DNA of 20,872 nt from Gemmatimonadaceae bacterium (lineage in GTDB: Bacteria > Latescibacterota > UBA2968 > UBA8231): the NCBI GenBank assembly GCA_002726335.1, contig PBSR01000055.1, positions 1 to 20,872 of the forward strand, given 5' to 3'. Positions 7,539 to 14,036 of the stretch are shown here, in pieces (position 1 is the first letter of the stretch; every line of letters starts with the position of its first letter). Position numbers and translations under genes: made by a program. The notes under the pieces are model-generated. The model searched no databases, was not told the origin of the DNA, and saw only the letters and a list, made by a program, of their open reading frames with translations.

Positions 7539-8585
7539 TCACTCCGGTTTCCACAGATTCACACTGAAACGGTGATCCTCGTCAAACCACTGACTGTCGA
7601 CGACAAAGCCGGCCCCCGTGGCGAGGGTCTGGATCTCCTGCACCGAATACTTGTAGGAATTCTCCGTGTGAATGCTCTCGCCGTCGGCGAAGGTCAGATC
7701 CAGGTCCAGGTCATCGATGCGCACCGACTGCTCGCCGACGCTGACAAGGTGCATCTCGACACGGCCTTCGTCATCGTCCCATCGGGCCTCGTGGCGGAAG
7801 GCCTGCAGATCGAAGTGGCCTCCCAGCTCGCGGTTGATGCGCACCAGCAGGTTGCGATTGAAGTCAGCGGTGACCCCGGCGGCGTCATCGTATGCCGCGA
7901 TCAGCACGGCGGGATCCTTGCGCAGGTCGATGCCGGCCAGCAGCTGGTCGCCGGGGCGCATGGTGGTATGCAGGCGCTGCAGGAAATGGATGGCATCGGC
8001 CCGCACGAAATTGCCCACGTTCGATCCCAGCCAGAGAATGAGCCGTGGTGGGCCGTCCTCCTGCTGCAGAAAGGCCATGCCGTCGTCGTACTCACCAGCG
8101 ATGGCCAGGACTTCCAGATCGGCGTATTCCTCGACGAGAGCCAGCGAACTCTCCTCCAGAATGGAGCGTGAGATGTCGACGGGGATGAAGCGCAGCTGTC
8201 CGTGACGTCGCAGCAGGGCTTCGACGATCAAGCGTGTCTTGCTGGCCGAGCCCGAGCCCAGTTCGACGAGGTCGACGGAGTGGCCCACATGAGCCACGAG
8301 GTCATCGGCGTGAGCTTCCAGGATGGCACGCTCGGTACGGGTCGGGTAGTACTCGGGCAGATCGCAGATCTGCTCGAACAGCAGTGACCCCGCCTCGTCA
8401 TAGAAATAGAGGCAGGGCAGCCACCTGGGCGAGGCCGTGAGGCCGGTGCGAACATCGGCGGCAAGATCGGTTCGCGGTCCGCGGAGGCGGGCGGCGACCA
8501 GTCTCAGATTGTCTGAGTCGGTTGGGACTTCACGGAATCGAGGGATGACGTCCCCTCCTCCTGTCCGGCTAGTCGACCGGATCAA
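7539..8585 (-). CDS. egtD: EgtD-type L-histidine N-alpha-methyltransferase
   Basis: The product matches EgtD, which uses three SAM molecules to convert histidine to hercynine (N-alpha-trimethylhistidine betaine), the first step to ergothioneine. Hallmarks are FYDEAGSLLFEQI (61-73), LPEYYPTRTE (76-85), the SAM loop ELGSGSASKTRLI (108-120), PVDIS (135-139), LGSNVGNF (186-193), AYDDAAGVTADFNRNLL (231-247), VEMHL (276-280) and TENSYKYS (307-314). The histidine-binding Tyr80, Asn192, Tyr232, Met278, Glu308 and Ser310 all appear by motif. From the TTG at 8585 it has 348 residues and overlaps the transporter stop by 17 bases. An alternative start is an ATC at 8546, seven bases after AGGAGG, giving 335 residues. 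No EgtB is in the window. Confidence 0.92.
   Translation of the reverse strand: MIRSTSRTGGGDVIPRFREVPTDSDNLRLVAARLRGPRTDLAADVRTGLTASPRWLPCLYFYDEAGSLLFEQICDLPEYYPTRTERAILEAHADDLVAHVGHSVDLVELGSGSASKTRLIVEALLRRHGQLRFIPVDISRSILEESSLALVEEYADLEVLAIAGEYDDGMAFLQQEDGPPRLILWLGSNVGNFVRADAIHFLQRLHTTMRPGDQLLAGIDLRKDPAVLIAAYDDAAGVTADFNRNLLVRINRELGGHFDLQAFRHEARWDDDEGRVEMHLVSVGEQSVRIDDLDLDLTFADGESIHTENSYKYSVQEIQTLATGAGFVVDSQWFDEDHRFSVNLWKPE
8554..8562 (-). promoter_or_regulatory. Strong Shine-Dalgarno sequence inside the assumed EgtD reading frame
   Basis: Just past the transporter's TAG stop the minus strand reads AGGAGGAGG, the best ribosome-binding site in this operon. Seven bases after it, in the EgtD frame, is ATC (8546-8544); no ATG, GTG or TTG follows at a workable distance. 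The TTG at 8585 has its own weaker AGGGG eight bases upstream. The true start is therefore uncertain. Confidence 0.5.
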
Positions 8586-10050
8586 GGCGCAGTCCCCTGG
8601 GGACGAAGACGCGCTCAGAGAGTTCGAACAGACCCTGCACGAGCAGCGCCAGAACGGCGGCCGGTACGGCGCCCTGCAGAATGAGGCTCATGTCGTCGAG
8701 CCGCAGACCGGTGAGGATCGGCTGACCGTAGCCGCCGGCACCGATGAACGCACCCAGCGTGGCGAAGCCGACGTTGATGACGGCGGAGGTCTTGATGCCG
8801 GCCAGGATGGCGCGTGAAGCCAGCGGCAGTTCCACCTGTCGCAGACGAACGCCGGACGGCAGTCCCAGAGCTTCGGCCGATTCGCGCAGTTGGGCGGGGA
8901 TGTCGGTCAGGCCGGTGTAGGTATTGCGAACGATGGGCAGCAGGGAGTACAGAAACAGGGCACAGATGGCAGGCGGTTCCTGCGTGCCGACGAAAGGAAT
9001 CATGAAGACGAGCAGGGCCAGCGCCGGGATTGTCTGGATGACACCAGCGATACCGAGGATGAACTGCCCCAGTCGTTCGTGTCGCGCCGACAGGATGCCC
9101 AGGGGCACCGCGATCAGGATGGCGGCAGCCAGGGACAACACGACGAGAGTCAGGTGCTCCCGGGTGCGCTGCAACAGCCGCGCCAGAATCGTGACTTCCT
9201 CCACGGTGGTGGTCACCCGCAGCGACGCATCGAGAAAGTCCGCGGCCACACGGCTCTCCGAGACACGATCGATCTTGACGCGCTTGTTGAGACCCGACAT
9301 GGTGCCGCCATCGATGGCTCCCTCCAGACGCTGCAGGGCGGCGATAACGTCCGGCGCGCGAGACGCCAGATCCGGCCGGTAGATGAGGACGGCGTTGTAG
9401 ACAGGGAAGTGCTCGAGGTCGTCAACCAGGTCCCGCAATCCATAGTAGTCTATCTCGGCATCCGTCGAGTAGAGATCCATGGCGTGGATGTCGTCAGACT
9501 CCAGCGCCCGGTACGCCAGATCGTGCTGCAGACCCCGGACATCGACCTGTGGCAGCCCGTAGGCGGAGCGCAGCGAAGGCCAGCCGTCGGCACGGTCCAT
9601 GAACTCGTTGCTGAAGCCGAAGATGAGGGCGTCGTGAGCCCGCAGGTCTGATATCGTACGGATACCGAAGTGCTCCGCCACCGAGTCTCGCATGCCGATG
9701 GCGTACGTGTTGTTGAAGCCGATGGGATGTCCCATACGCAGTCCCTCGGCTTCCACGGCGGCGCGCAGGGCATCTTCACCGGGCCCCACGTCCTTGCCAG
9801 CGAGGATTTCCTGGGAGATCGTGCCGGTGTACTCCGGGTAGATATCGACATCACCGCGCAACACTGCGTTCCACAAGACGCGGGTGCCGCCGAGCTCGCG
9901 CCGGTGTTCGGCGACGGCACCGGCGTCCTGCGCCAGGCGGGTGAGGATCTCGCCAAGAATGACCGATTCGGTGAAAGGCTTGGAGCCTACAGTCACGGTC
10001 TGGGCGCTCACGGCGGAGGCGAGCAGCAGCAGCAGGCAGAGGTGTCTCAC
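8569..10050 (-). CDS. OpuC/EgtU-type ABC importer: substrate-binding domain fused to permease
   Basis: One 493-residue polypeptide joins two parts. Residues 1-16 are a signal-like segment (LCLLLLLASAVSAQ). Residues 18-275 are a type-II periplasmic binding domain of the glycine-betaine/choline class (VGSKPFTESVILGEIL, DVDIYPEYTGTISQ, NNTYAIGM). Residues about 298-485 are a BPD-type permease with five or six membrane spans and an EAA loop (RESAEALGLPSGVRLRQ, then ELPLASRAI). Known fusions of this class, such as the ergothioneine importer EgtU, usually put the permease first; here the order is reversed. The GTG start overlaps the ATPase stop (GTGA). Likely ligands are quaternary amines such as glycine betaine, hercynine or ergothioneine, given EgtD immediately downstream. 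Confidence 0.9.
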   Translation of the reverse strand: MRHLCLLLLLASAVSAQTVTVGSKPFTESVILGEILTRLAQDAGAVAEHRRELGGTRVLWNAVLRGDVDIYPEYTGTISQEILAGKDVGPGEDALRAAVEAEGLRMGHPIGFNNTYAIGMRDSVAEHFGIRTISDLRAHDALIFGFSNEFMDRADGWPSLRSAYGLPQVDVRGLQHDLAYRALESDDIHAMDLYSTDAEIDYYGLRDLVDDLEHFPVYNAVLIYRPDLASRAPDVIAALQRLEGAIDGGTMSGLNKRVKIDRVSESRVAADFLDASLRVTTTVEEVTILARLLQRTREHLTLVVLSLAAAILIAVPLGILSARHERLGQFILGIAGVIQTIPALALLVFMIPFVGTQEPPAICALFLYSLLPIVRNTYTGLTDIPAQLRESAEALGLPSGVRLRQVELPLASRAILAGIKTSAVINVGFATLGAFIGAGGYGQPILTGLRLDDMSLILQGAVPAAVLALLVQGLFELSERVFVPRGLRLDPVD

Positions 10051-10802
10051 GACTCGGCGGCCTCATCCGGCACGTGGTGCGCTGTGCGTTGGGCTCGGAT
10101 GAACCGTTCGACGAAGTCGTCTGTCGGTTCGTTGATCAGCTGTGCCAGCGTGCCCTGCTGCACGATGGCGCCATCCCGCATCAGGACGATGACATCACCG
10201 AAAAAACCGGCTTCGCCCATGTCATGGGTGACCATGACGACGGTCTTGTTCAGCGTGCGAAAAATGTCGCGCAGGTCGACCTGCAGCTCGGAGCGGACGA
10301 TCGGGTCGAGGGCGCCGAGAGGCTCATCGAGGAGCAGGACATCGGGATCGAGCATCAACGCCCGCATGAGGCTGACGCGCTGACGCTGCCCCCCGGACAG
10401 CTGCGCCGGGAATCGCTGAAAGCCGTCGGCGGGGAATCGCGTGAGCTCGGCCAGTTCGTCGAGGCGGGTGGCTACACGTGCTTCGTCCCAGCTGAGATGG
10501 CGGGCCAGAAGGGCGACGTTGTCCGCCGCCGACAGGTGCGGGAACAGCCCGCCGTCCTGGATGACGTACCCCATGCGGTGACGGAGGGGCAAAACGTCGT
10601 CATCGCTGAACTCGGTGCCTTCGAAGCGTACGCTGCCGCGGTCCGGCGTGATGAGGTAGATCATGAGGCGCAGCAGCGTTGACTTGCCACAGCCGGAAGG
10701 GCCGATGAGGACCGTGGTGGCCCCGGGGCGCACGGACAGATCCGTGGGCTGCACTGCGACGGTGGCGCCGAAAGAGCGCGTGACCTGCGTCAGTTCGAGC
10801 AT
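10047..10802 (-). CDS. OpuC/ProV-type ABC importer ATP-binding protein
   Basis: This 251-residue ATPase is complete: Walker A GPSGCGKST (34-42), Q-loop Gln82, signature QLSGGQRQRVSLMRA (134-148), Walker B DVLLLDEPLGALD (154-166) and H-loop His193 (VTHDMGE). It belongs with quaternary-amine importers (OpuCA, ProV, EgtV). The C-terminal CBS domains that sense ionic strength in OpuA/OpuCA are absent, since the protein ends soon after the ATPase core. It forms the engine of the importer together with the fusion protein whose start overlaps its stop. The ATG at 10802 lies 15 bases after the Crp-like regulator stop, consistent with one transcript. Confidence 0.95.
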   Translation of the reverse strand: MLELTQVTRSFGATVAVQPTDLSVRPGATTVLIGPSGCGKSTLLRLMIYLITPDRGSVRFEGTEFSDDDVLPLRHRMGYVIQDGGLFPHLSAADNVALLARHLSWDEARVATRLDELAELTRFPADGFQRFPAQLSGGQRQRVSLMRALMLDPDVLLLDEPLGALDPIVRSELQVDLRDIFRTLNKTVVMVTHDMGEAGFFGDVIVLMRDGAIVQQGTLAQLINEPTDDFVERFIRAQRTAHHVPDEAAES

Positions 10803-10817
10803 GCAGCAGTCTGGGCG

Positions 10818-11537
10818 TCAGGCTTCAGCCAGCTGTTGCAGGGCGGGCAGGTCGGTAATGTCGATCTGCTTGCGGGACGAGCGGATGAATTCCTCGTCGC
10901 GGAAGGAGGACATGACCTTGCTGACCATCTCGCGGCTCGAACCGACGAGGCGCGCCAGATCATCGTGGGTGATCGTCAGACCGACGGTACGTCCGCCGTC
11001 GGGCAGGTCGTCGCCGTAGTCGGTAGAGAGGTTGACGAGCATGGTGGCCAGGCGCACACGTACCGATTTGGTCATGATCTCGGCGAGGCGCTGCTGCAGC
11101 CGGGCGATGCGCCGCCAGGAAAACTTCGTGATACGGTAGCCGATCTCCGGATGCTTGTTCAGCAGGCCCTCCATCTGGGCCTGGGTCATGCGGCACAGGA
11201 CCGTCGGCTTGAGAGCCGACAGGTTCTGGCTGTAATCGATGTTCTCCGCCCCCTCCATGCCGCCGAACAGATCCCCTGGGCCCAGCAGCAGGACGGTGGC
11301 GTCCTTGCCCTCGGCGTCGCCGTAGGTCAGCGACATGAGCCCTTCCTTGATGAACCAGATAGCGCTTGGGTTGTCGGGGTCGGACAGGATCCGGTCTTCG
11401 GGTTCCAGCTTGACCATGACGGTCACGTCGCGCAGATGCTCCATTTCCTGGCGGCTGATACCGGAAAACAGGGGACAGTGCTGCAGGTGCCAGAGCTTCT
11501 CGTCGGTGAGGGTGTTGTGCGCAGCGGTGTCATTCAT
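10818..11537 (-). CDS. Crp/Fnr-family regulator lacking the cAMP-pocket motif
   Basis: This 239-residue protein has a cupin-like effector domain (about 15-135), a long dimer helix (around FSWRRIARLQQRLAEIM) and a winged-helix domain with THDDLARLVGSSREMVSKVM as the DNA-binding helix-turn-helix. Where CRP has FGE...RSA it has LFGGMEGAENIDYSQNLSAL, so the Glu and Arg that hold cyclic nucleotide are missing. It also lacks the FNR iron-sulfur cysteines; the one N-terminal Cys (HLQHCPLF) stands alone. Its effector is unknown, perhaps a different ligand or a redox signal. The ATG at 11537 has GAGG eight bases upstream. As first gene of the importer-EgtD run it is the natural candidate to control that run. 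Confidence 0.9.
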   Translation of the reverse strand: MNDTAAHNTLTDEKLWHLQHCPLFSGISRQEMEHLRDVTVMVKLEPEDRILSDPDNPSAIWFIKEGLMSLTYGDAEGKDATVLLLGPGDLFGGMEGAENIDYSQNLSALKPTVLCRMTQAQMEGLLNKHPEIGYRITKFSWRRIARLQQRLAEIMTKSVRVRLATMLVNLSTDYGDDLPDGGRTVGLTITHDDLARLVGSSREMVSKVMSSFRDEEFIRSSRKQIDITDLPALQQLAEA

Positions 11538-11568
11538 CTCAGGTGTCCTCGGCGAGGCAGGAGGCCCG

Positions 11569-11598
11569 AGTATACTGAACGGGAGGGGTCGATGCCAG
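11569..11598 (-). promoter_or_regulatory. Candidate sigma70-type promoter for the Crp-importer-EgtD run
   Basis: On the minus strand CTGGCA (11598-11593) and TATACT (11574-11569) are 18 bases apart, matching consensus at four and five of six positions. The start would be near 11562, about 25 bases before the ATG at 11537. No convincing Crp/Fnr palindrome is visible around it. Confidence 0.45.
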
Positions 11599-11617
11599 CA
11601 TGTTGCGGTGTGACCGC

Positions 11618-12331
11618 CTACCAGATTCCGAGCTCGAGCAACCGTGCCGTCGCCTGCGGCGCCCAGCCCCGGTTGGCCGCCGGGCTCGCCGGGCTGGGGT
11701 GCAGGATCGTCGCCAGTCGCGGCCCTTGCTCACCCAGAGCCCGCCGGGCACAGTCGAGAGCGTAGCGGCCCACGCCGATGACCCATTCAGGCTCCAATTC
11801 GGCTGCGACCCGACGGAGGTGGTCGTCACACGGTGCCGCGACAGCCTCGCGCTCGGCGGCGGGCAGCTTGTCCGGAGTCCGGTTGCGGCCGCTTGCCTCC
11901 ATGAACATCAGCGGACAGTAGTTGACGACGAAGTGTTCGGCGAAGAATCGCTCCGGTGTGGCGTAGCGCTCGGCGAACAGCCCCCAGAGACGACGACCGC
12001 TGACCTCGGAGCGAGCACAGGCCAGACCTTCGATGGGGCGCCTGGGATGCAGCGGCGACGGCGTGCCGATGGGGGCGTCGATGTCGACGAAGTTCCTGAC
12101 GGCGGTCACCTCGCCGAAGGGGACGCCGGTCTGGGCCATACCCCAGGGACCGGGATTCATGCCGAGGAAAAGCACTTTCTTCGGTGCCGCGCCCCAGCGC
12201 GTGAGGTATTGCTCATGGGCGGCACGAGCGTAGTCAAGGGGGTTGTAGACGTGGGTGACCGGCGGGCCGAAGGTCAGATCCTGCAGCTGCCGTCGCAGGC
12301 GCCGGGCGGCGTTGACGAGGGGGGAAGGCAC
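11618..12331 (-). CDS. SMUG1-type single-strand-selective uracil-DNA glycosylase
   Basis: The 237-residue protein aligns by motif with SMUG1, a base-excision-repair enzyme that removes uracil and oxidised pyrimidines such as 5-hydroxymethyluracil from DNA. Motif 1 is GMNPGPWGMAQTGVPFG (57-73), motif 2 is HPSPASPAAN (211-220), and the family segments VYNPLDYA, HPRRPIEGL, RSEVSGRRLWG, NYCPLMF, RNRTPDKL and CDDHL occur in order. All expected catalytic and pocket motifs are present. The start is a GTG (12331-12329), two bases after the stop of the DedA-like gene, so both are probably cotranscribed. No strong ribosome-binding site is visible. Confidence 0.95.
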   Translation of the reverse strand: MPSPLVNAARRLRRQLQDLTFGPPVTHVYNPLDYARAAHEQYLTRWGAAPKKVLFLGMNPGPWGMAQTGVPFGEVTAVRNFVDIDAPIGTPSPLHPRRPIEGLACARSEVSGRRLWGLFAERYATPERFFAEHFVVNYCPLMFMEASGRNRTPDKLPAAEREAVAAPCDDHLRRVAAELEPEWVIGVGRYALDCARRALGEQGPRLATILHPSPASPAANRGWAPQATARLLELGIW

Positions 12332-12333
12332 GG

Positions 12334-12921
12334 TCAGTTCCCGTCCTGTCGCCGCCGCCGGTAGATGAAGTAGACGAGCAGCAGCAGCCCGGGAGGAATG
12401 AGGAACAACAGCACGGTCGTCGAACCGTCGCGTAGCATGTCGAGAGCCTGTTGTCCATAGAGCAGCGCCCCCGCACCGTAGCGCACGGCGCGTCCCAGGA
12501 GGGTGGCGGCGAGAAAGCGCCAGAGGGGGATTGCCGCAACGCCGGCACAGAAGACGAAGAGCTTAGTCGGAATCGGCGGCGGCGCCAGAACTGCGAGAAA
12601 CACGACCCACGCACCGTGTCGTTCGAGTCGACTACGGGCACGGGCGATCGCATCGGGGGCGAAGCGGCGGGCCCCGGCTTCACCGCCTCGCAGGCCGATC
12701 CAGTAGAGCATGAGGCAGCCGACGGCAGAGCCCAGGACGGCCGCAACGACGAGCTCTACCGCATACACCGTCTGTGGGTGGAGGGACGCCAGCAGGGCGA
12801 TGACGACATCCGGCCCTCCTCCAGTGGGCACACCTACCGAGTCGATGACGGAGAGCGCGAAGAGGCCGCCGATGCCACCTTCAAAAGCGTACTGGCTCAG
12901 CCAGTCGAGCCATTCCGTCAC
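12334..12921 (-). CDS. DedA/VTT-domain (SNARE-associated) membrane protein
   Basis: The 195-residue product has about five hydrophobic segments and a VTT-type core: GGLFALSVIDSVGVPTGGGPD near the N-terminus, a central glycine-rich segment (YWIGLRGG) and the reentrant-helix region FLAVLAPPPIPTKLFVFCAG (108-127), where DedA proteins have their conserved Pro and Arg residues. DedA-family proteins act in lipid (undecaprenyl phosphate or phospholipid) flipping and envelope maintenance; the YqaA-like subgroup is less characterised. The start GTG at 12921 is chosen because it precedes the first hydrophobic segment; no clear Shine-Dalgarno sequence is seen. It forms a two-gene unit with SMUG1, with no obvious functional link. 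Confidence 0.82.
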   Translation of the reverse strand: MTEWLDWLSQYAFEGGIGGLFALSVIDSVGVPTGGGPDVVIALLASLHPQTVYAVELVVAAVLGSAVGCLMLYWIGLRGGEAGARRFAPDAIARARSRLERHGAWVVFLAVLAPPPIPTKLFVFCAGVAAIPLWRFLAATLLGRAVRYGAGALLYGQQALDMLRDGSTTVLLFLIPPGLLLLVYFIYRRRRQDGN

Positions 12922-13004
12922 GCGGGTGTGGCTTCAGGGAGACGTCGATCCATGGTAGAGGATGTACATCTCCCACGCCGTCGTCACAACCCCGGGGACG
13001 AGTC

Positions 13005-14036
13005 TCACGCGGCAAACCAGAAGTCAGCCAGCTGCTCCAGGGTGGTTACTCTCGGGGGTGGAGGCGCCACCTTCATGTACCAGGCCAGATTCGAGTAGGG
13101 GTGCAGCAGCAGATACAGCAGGGAGCGTCGGCGCCAGGCCTCATCGGCTACCTTGGGTGACAATCCGGCTCCTTCGAGGAAGGCGCGATGGCGATCGGCC
13201 TTGCCGCGGCCCAGGAAGACGGGCGGCGCCGCCAGGTCGTAGCCGGCGTCGCCGACCATGGCGTCGGCAAAATCGTAGATCCCGGTCAACTCCCAGCGCC
13301 CCGTCCGCTGCTGGACGAGCCACACGGCATCGACCAGCTCGGTGTGCAGCAGGACCGGCGTCGTCTGCGTCGGCACGAGGGGCAGGTGGTCGGCGATGAA
13401 TGGTTCGATCTGCGCGACCCAGCTGGCGGCGAGCTGTTCGGACTGACGGTCGGCAGCGTCGATGGCCTGGTGTGCAGCGAAGTCCGTCCAGTCGACGATC
13501 CAGGGGCGCAGTTCGTCTGTGATCCCTACCGCCTGCATGTCGGCGACGGCTGCACCCACATCCCGCAGCAACCGGATCCGGTCCGCCTCGTCGATCTCAT
13601 CCCAGATCGTGCTGAGCTCGACGCCCTGCAGGCGGGTCATGACGAGGTAGGGCCAGCCCTCGAGCTCGCCTCGGGCAACGATCCGGGGGGGAGCGACGGC
13701 GGTGTCTTCCAGGGCCTGCAGCGAGGCGCACTCGATGTCACAATCCTCCGGGAAGTACCCGCAGTACAGCTTGACCACCAGGTCTTCCCCCGCACCATAC
13801 ACCAGGTTAAAGCCCCTGGCGAACTTCCTCAGGCGATCGGTGGGAACACCATGGCGTCGGCAAATCTCCTCGATGGCGGGCCGGAAGAAGCCCTCCACAT
13901 CCTCTACGCGGCGCAACCGCTCATGGCTCTCCTCACAGGCGATGGCTCGAGGGTCGCGCCGGTACCGACCGTCGACGATACGTTGGCGTGGTCGGGGCAG
14001 GTCGAGGGTGGGGAGGAGCAGCGGGGGTCGGGTCAT
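13005..14036 (-). CDS. Aminoglycoside-phosphotransferase-fold (APH) protein with altered catalytic loop
   Basis: The 343-residue protein has an APH/choline-kinase fold. N-lobe elements include DLVVKLYCGYF with the likely ATP-binding Lys89, and the hinge region PYLVMTRLQGVELSTIW. The catalytic loop reads LLHTELVDAVWLV (229-241). The usual HxDxxxxN pattern is replaced: Glu233 stands where the catalytic Asp is expected, and no Asn or His occupies the later metal-ligand position. The following YDFADAMVGDAGYDLA (254-269) keeps the metal-binding Asp255. It may be a weakened kinase, a pseudokinase, or a subfamily with a Glu variant. Its ATG overlaps the exporter ATPase stop (ATGA), so it is the last gene of the ABC-2 exporter operon. 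Confidence 0.85.
   Translation of the reverse strand: MTRPPLLLPTLDLPRPRQRIVDGRYRRDPRAIACEESHERLRRVEDVEGFFRPAIEEICRRHGVPTDRLRKFARGFNLVYGAGEDLVVKLYCGYFPEDCDIECASLQALEDTAVAPPRIVARGELEGWPYLVMTRLQGVELSTIWDEIDEADRIRLLRDVGAAVADMQAVGITDELRPWIVDWTDFAAHQAIDAADRQSEQLAASWVAQIEPFIADHLPLVPTQTTPVLLHTELVDAVWLVQQRTGRWELTGIYDFADAMVGDAGYDLAAPPVFLGRGKADRHRAFLEGAGLSPKVADEAWRRRSLLYLLLHPYSNLAWYMKVAPPPPRVTTLEQLADFWFAA

Noticed and set aside
5706..7567. Long plus-strand open frames opposite the phosphoesterase and dipeptidase genes
   Set aside because: The minus-strand frames carry complete catalytic motifs of known enzyme families, and the plus-strand translations resemble nothing and are explained by codon bias.
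11600..11620. CRP-like half site TGTGA near the second regulator's promoter
   Set aside because: No matching TCACA half follows at the right distance, so a CRP operator is not supported.
12940..12972. Short leader frame MYILYHGSTSP ahead of the DedA-like gene, in the same frame and ended by TGA
   Set aside because: It lies directly after GGGAG, but has no homology or regulatory structure, and the residues do not fit a DedA N-terminus, so I do not count it as a third interrupted gene.
2668..14036. Aminoglycoside-resistance region (AAC(3)-like and APH-like genes)
   Set aside because: The two genes lie over 9 kb apart on opposite strands in unrelated operons, no mobile element is present, and both families have many non-resistance members. 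The APH-like protein also has an altered active site.
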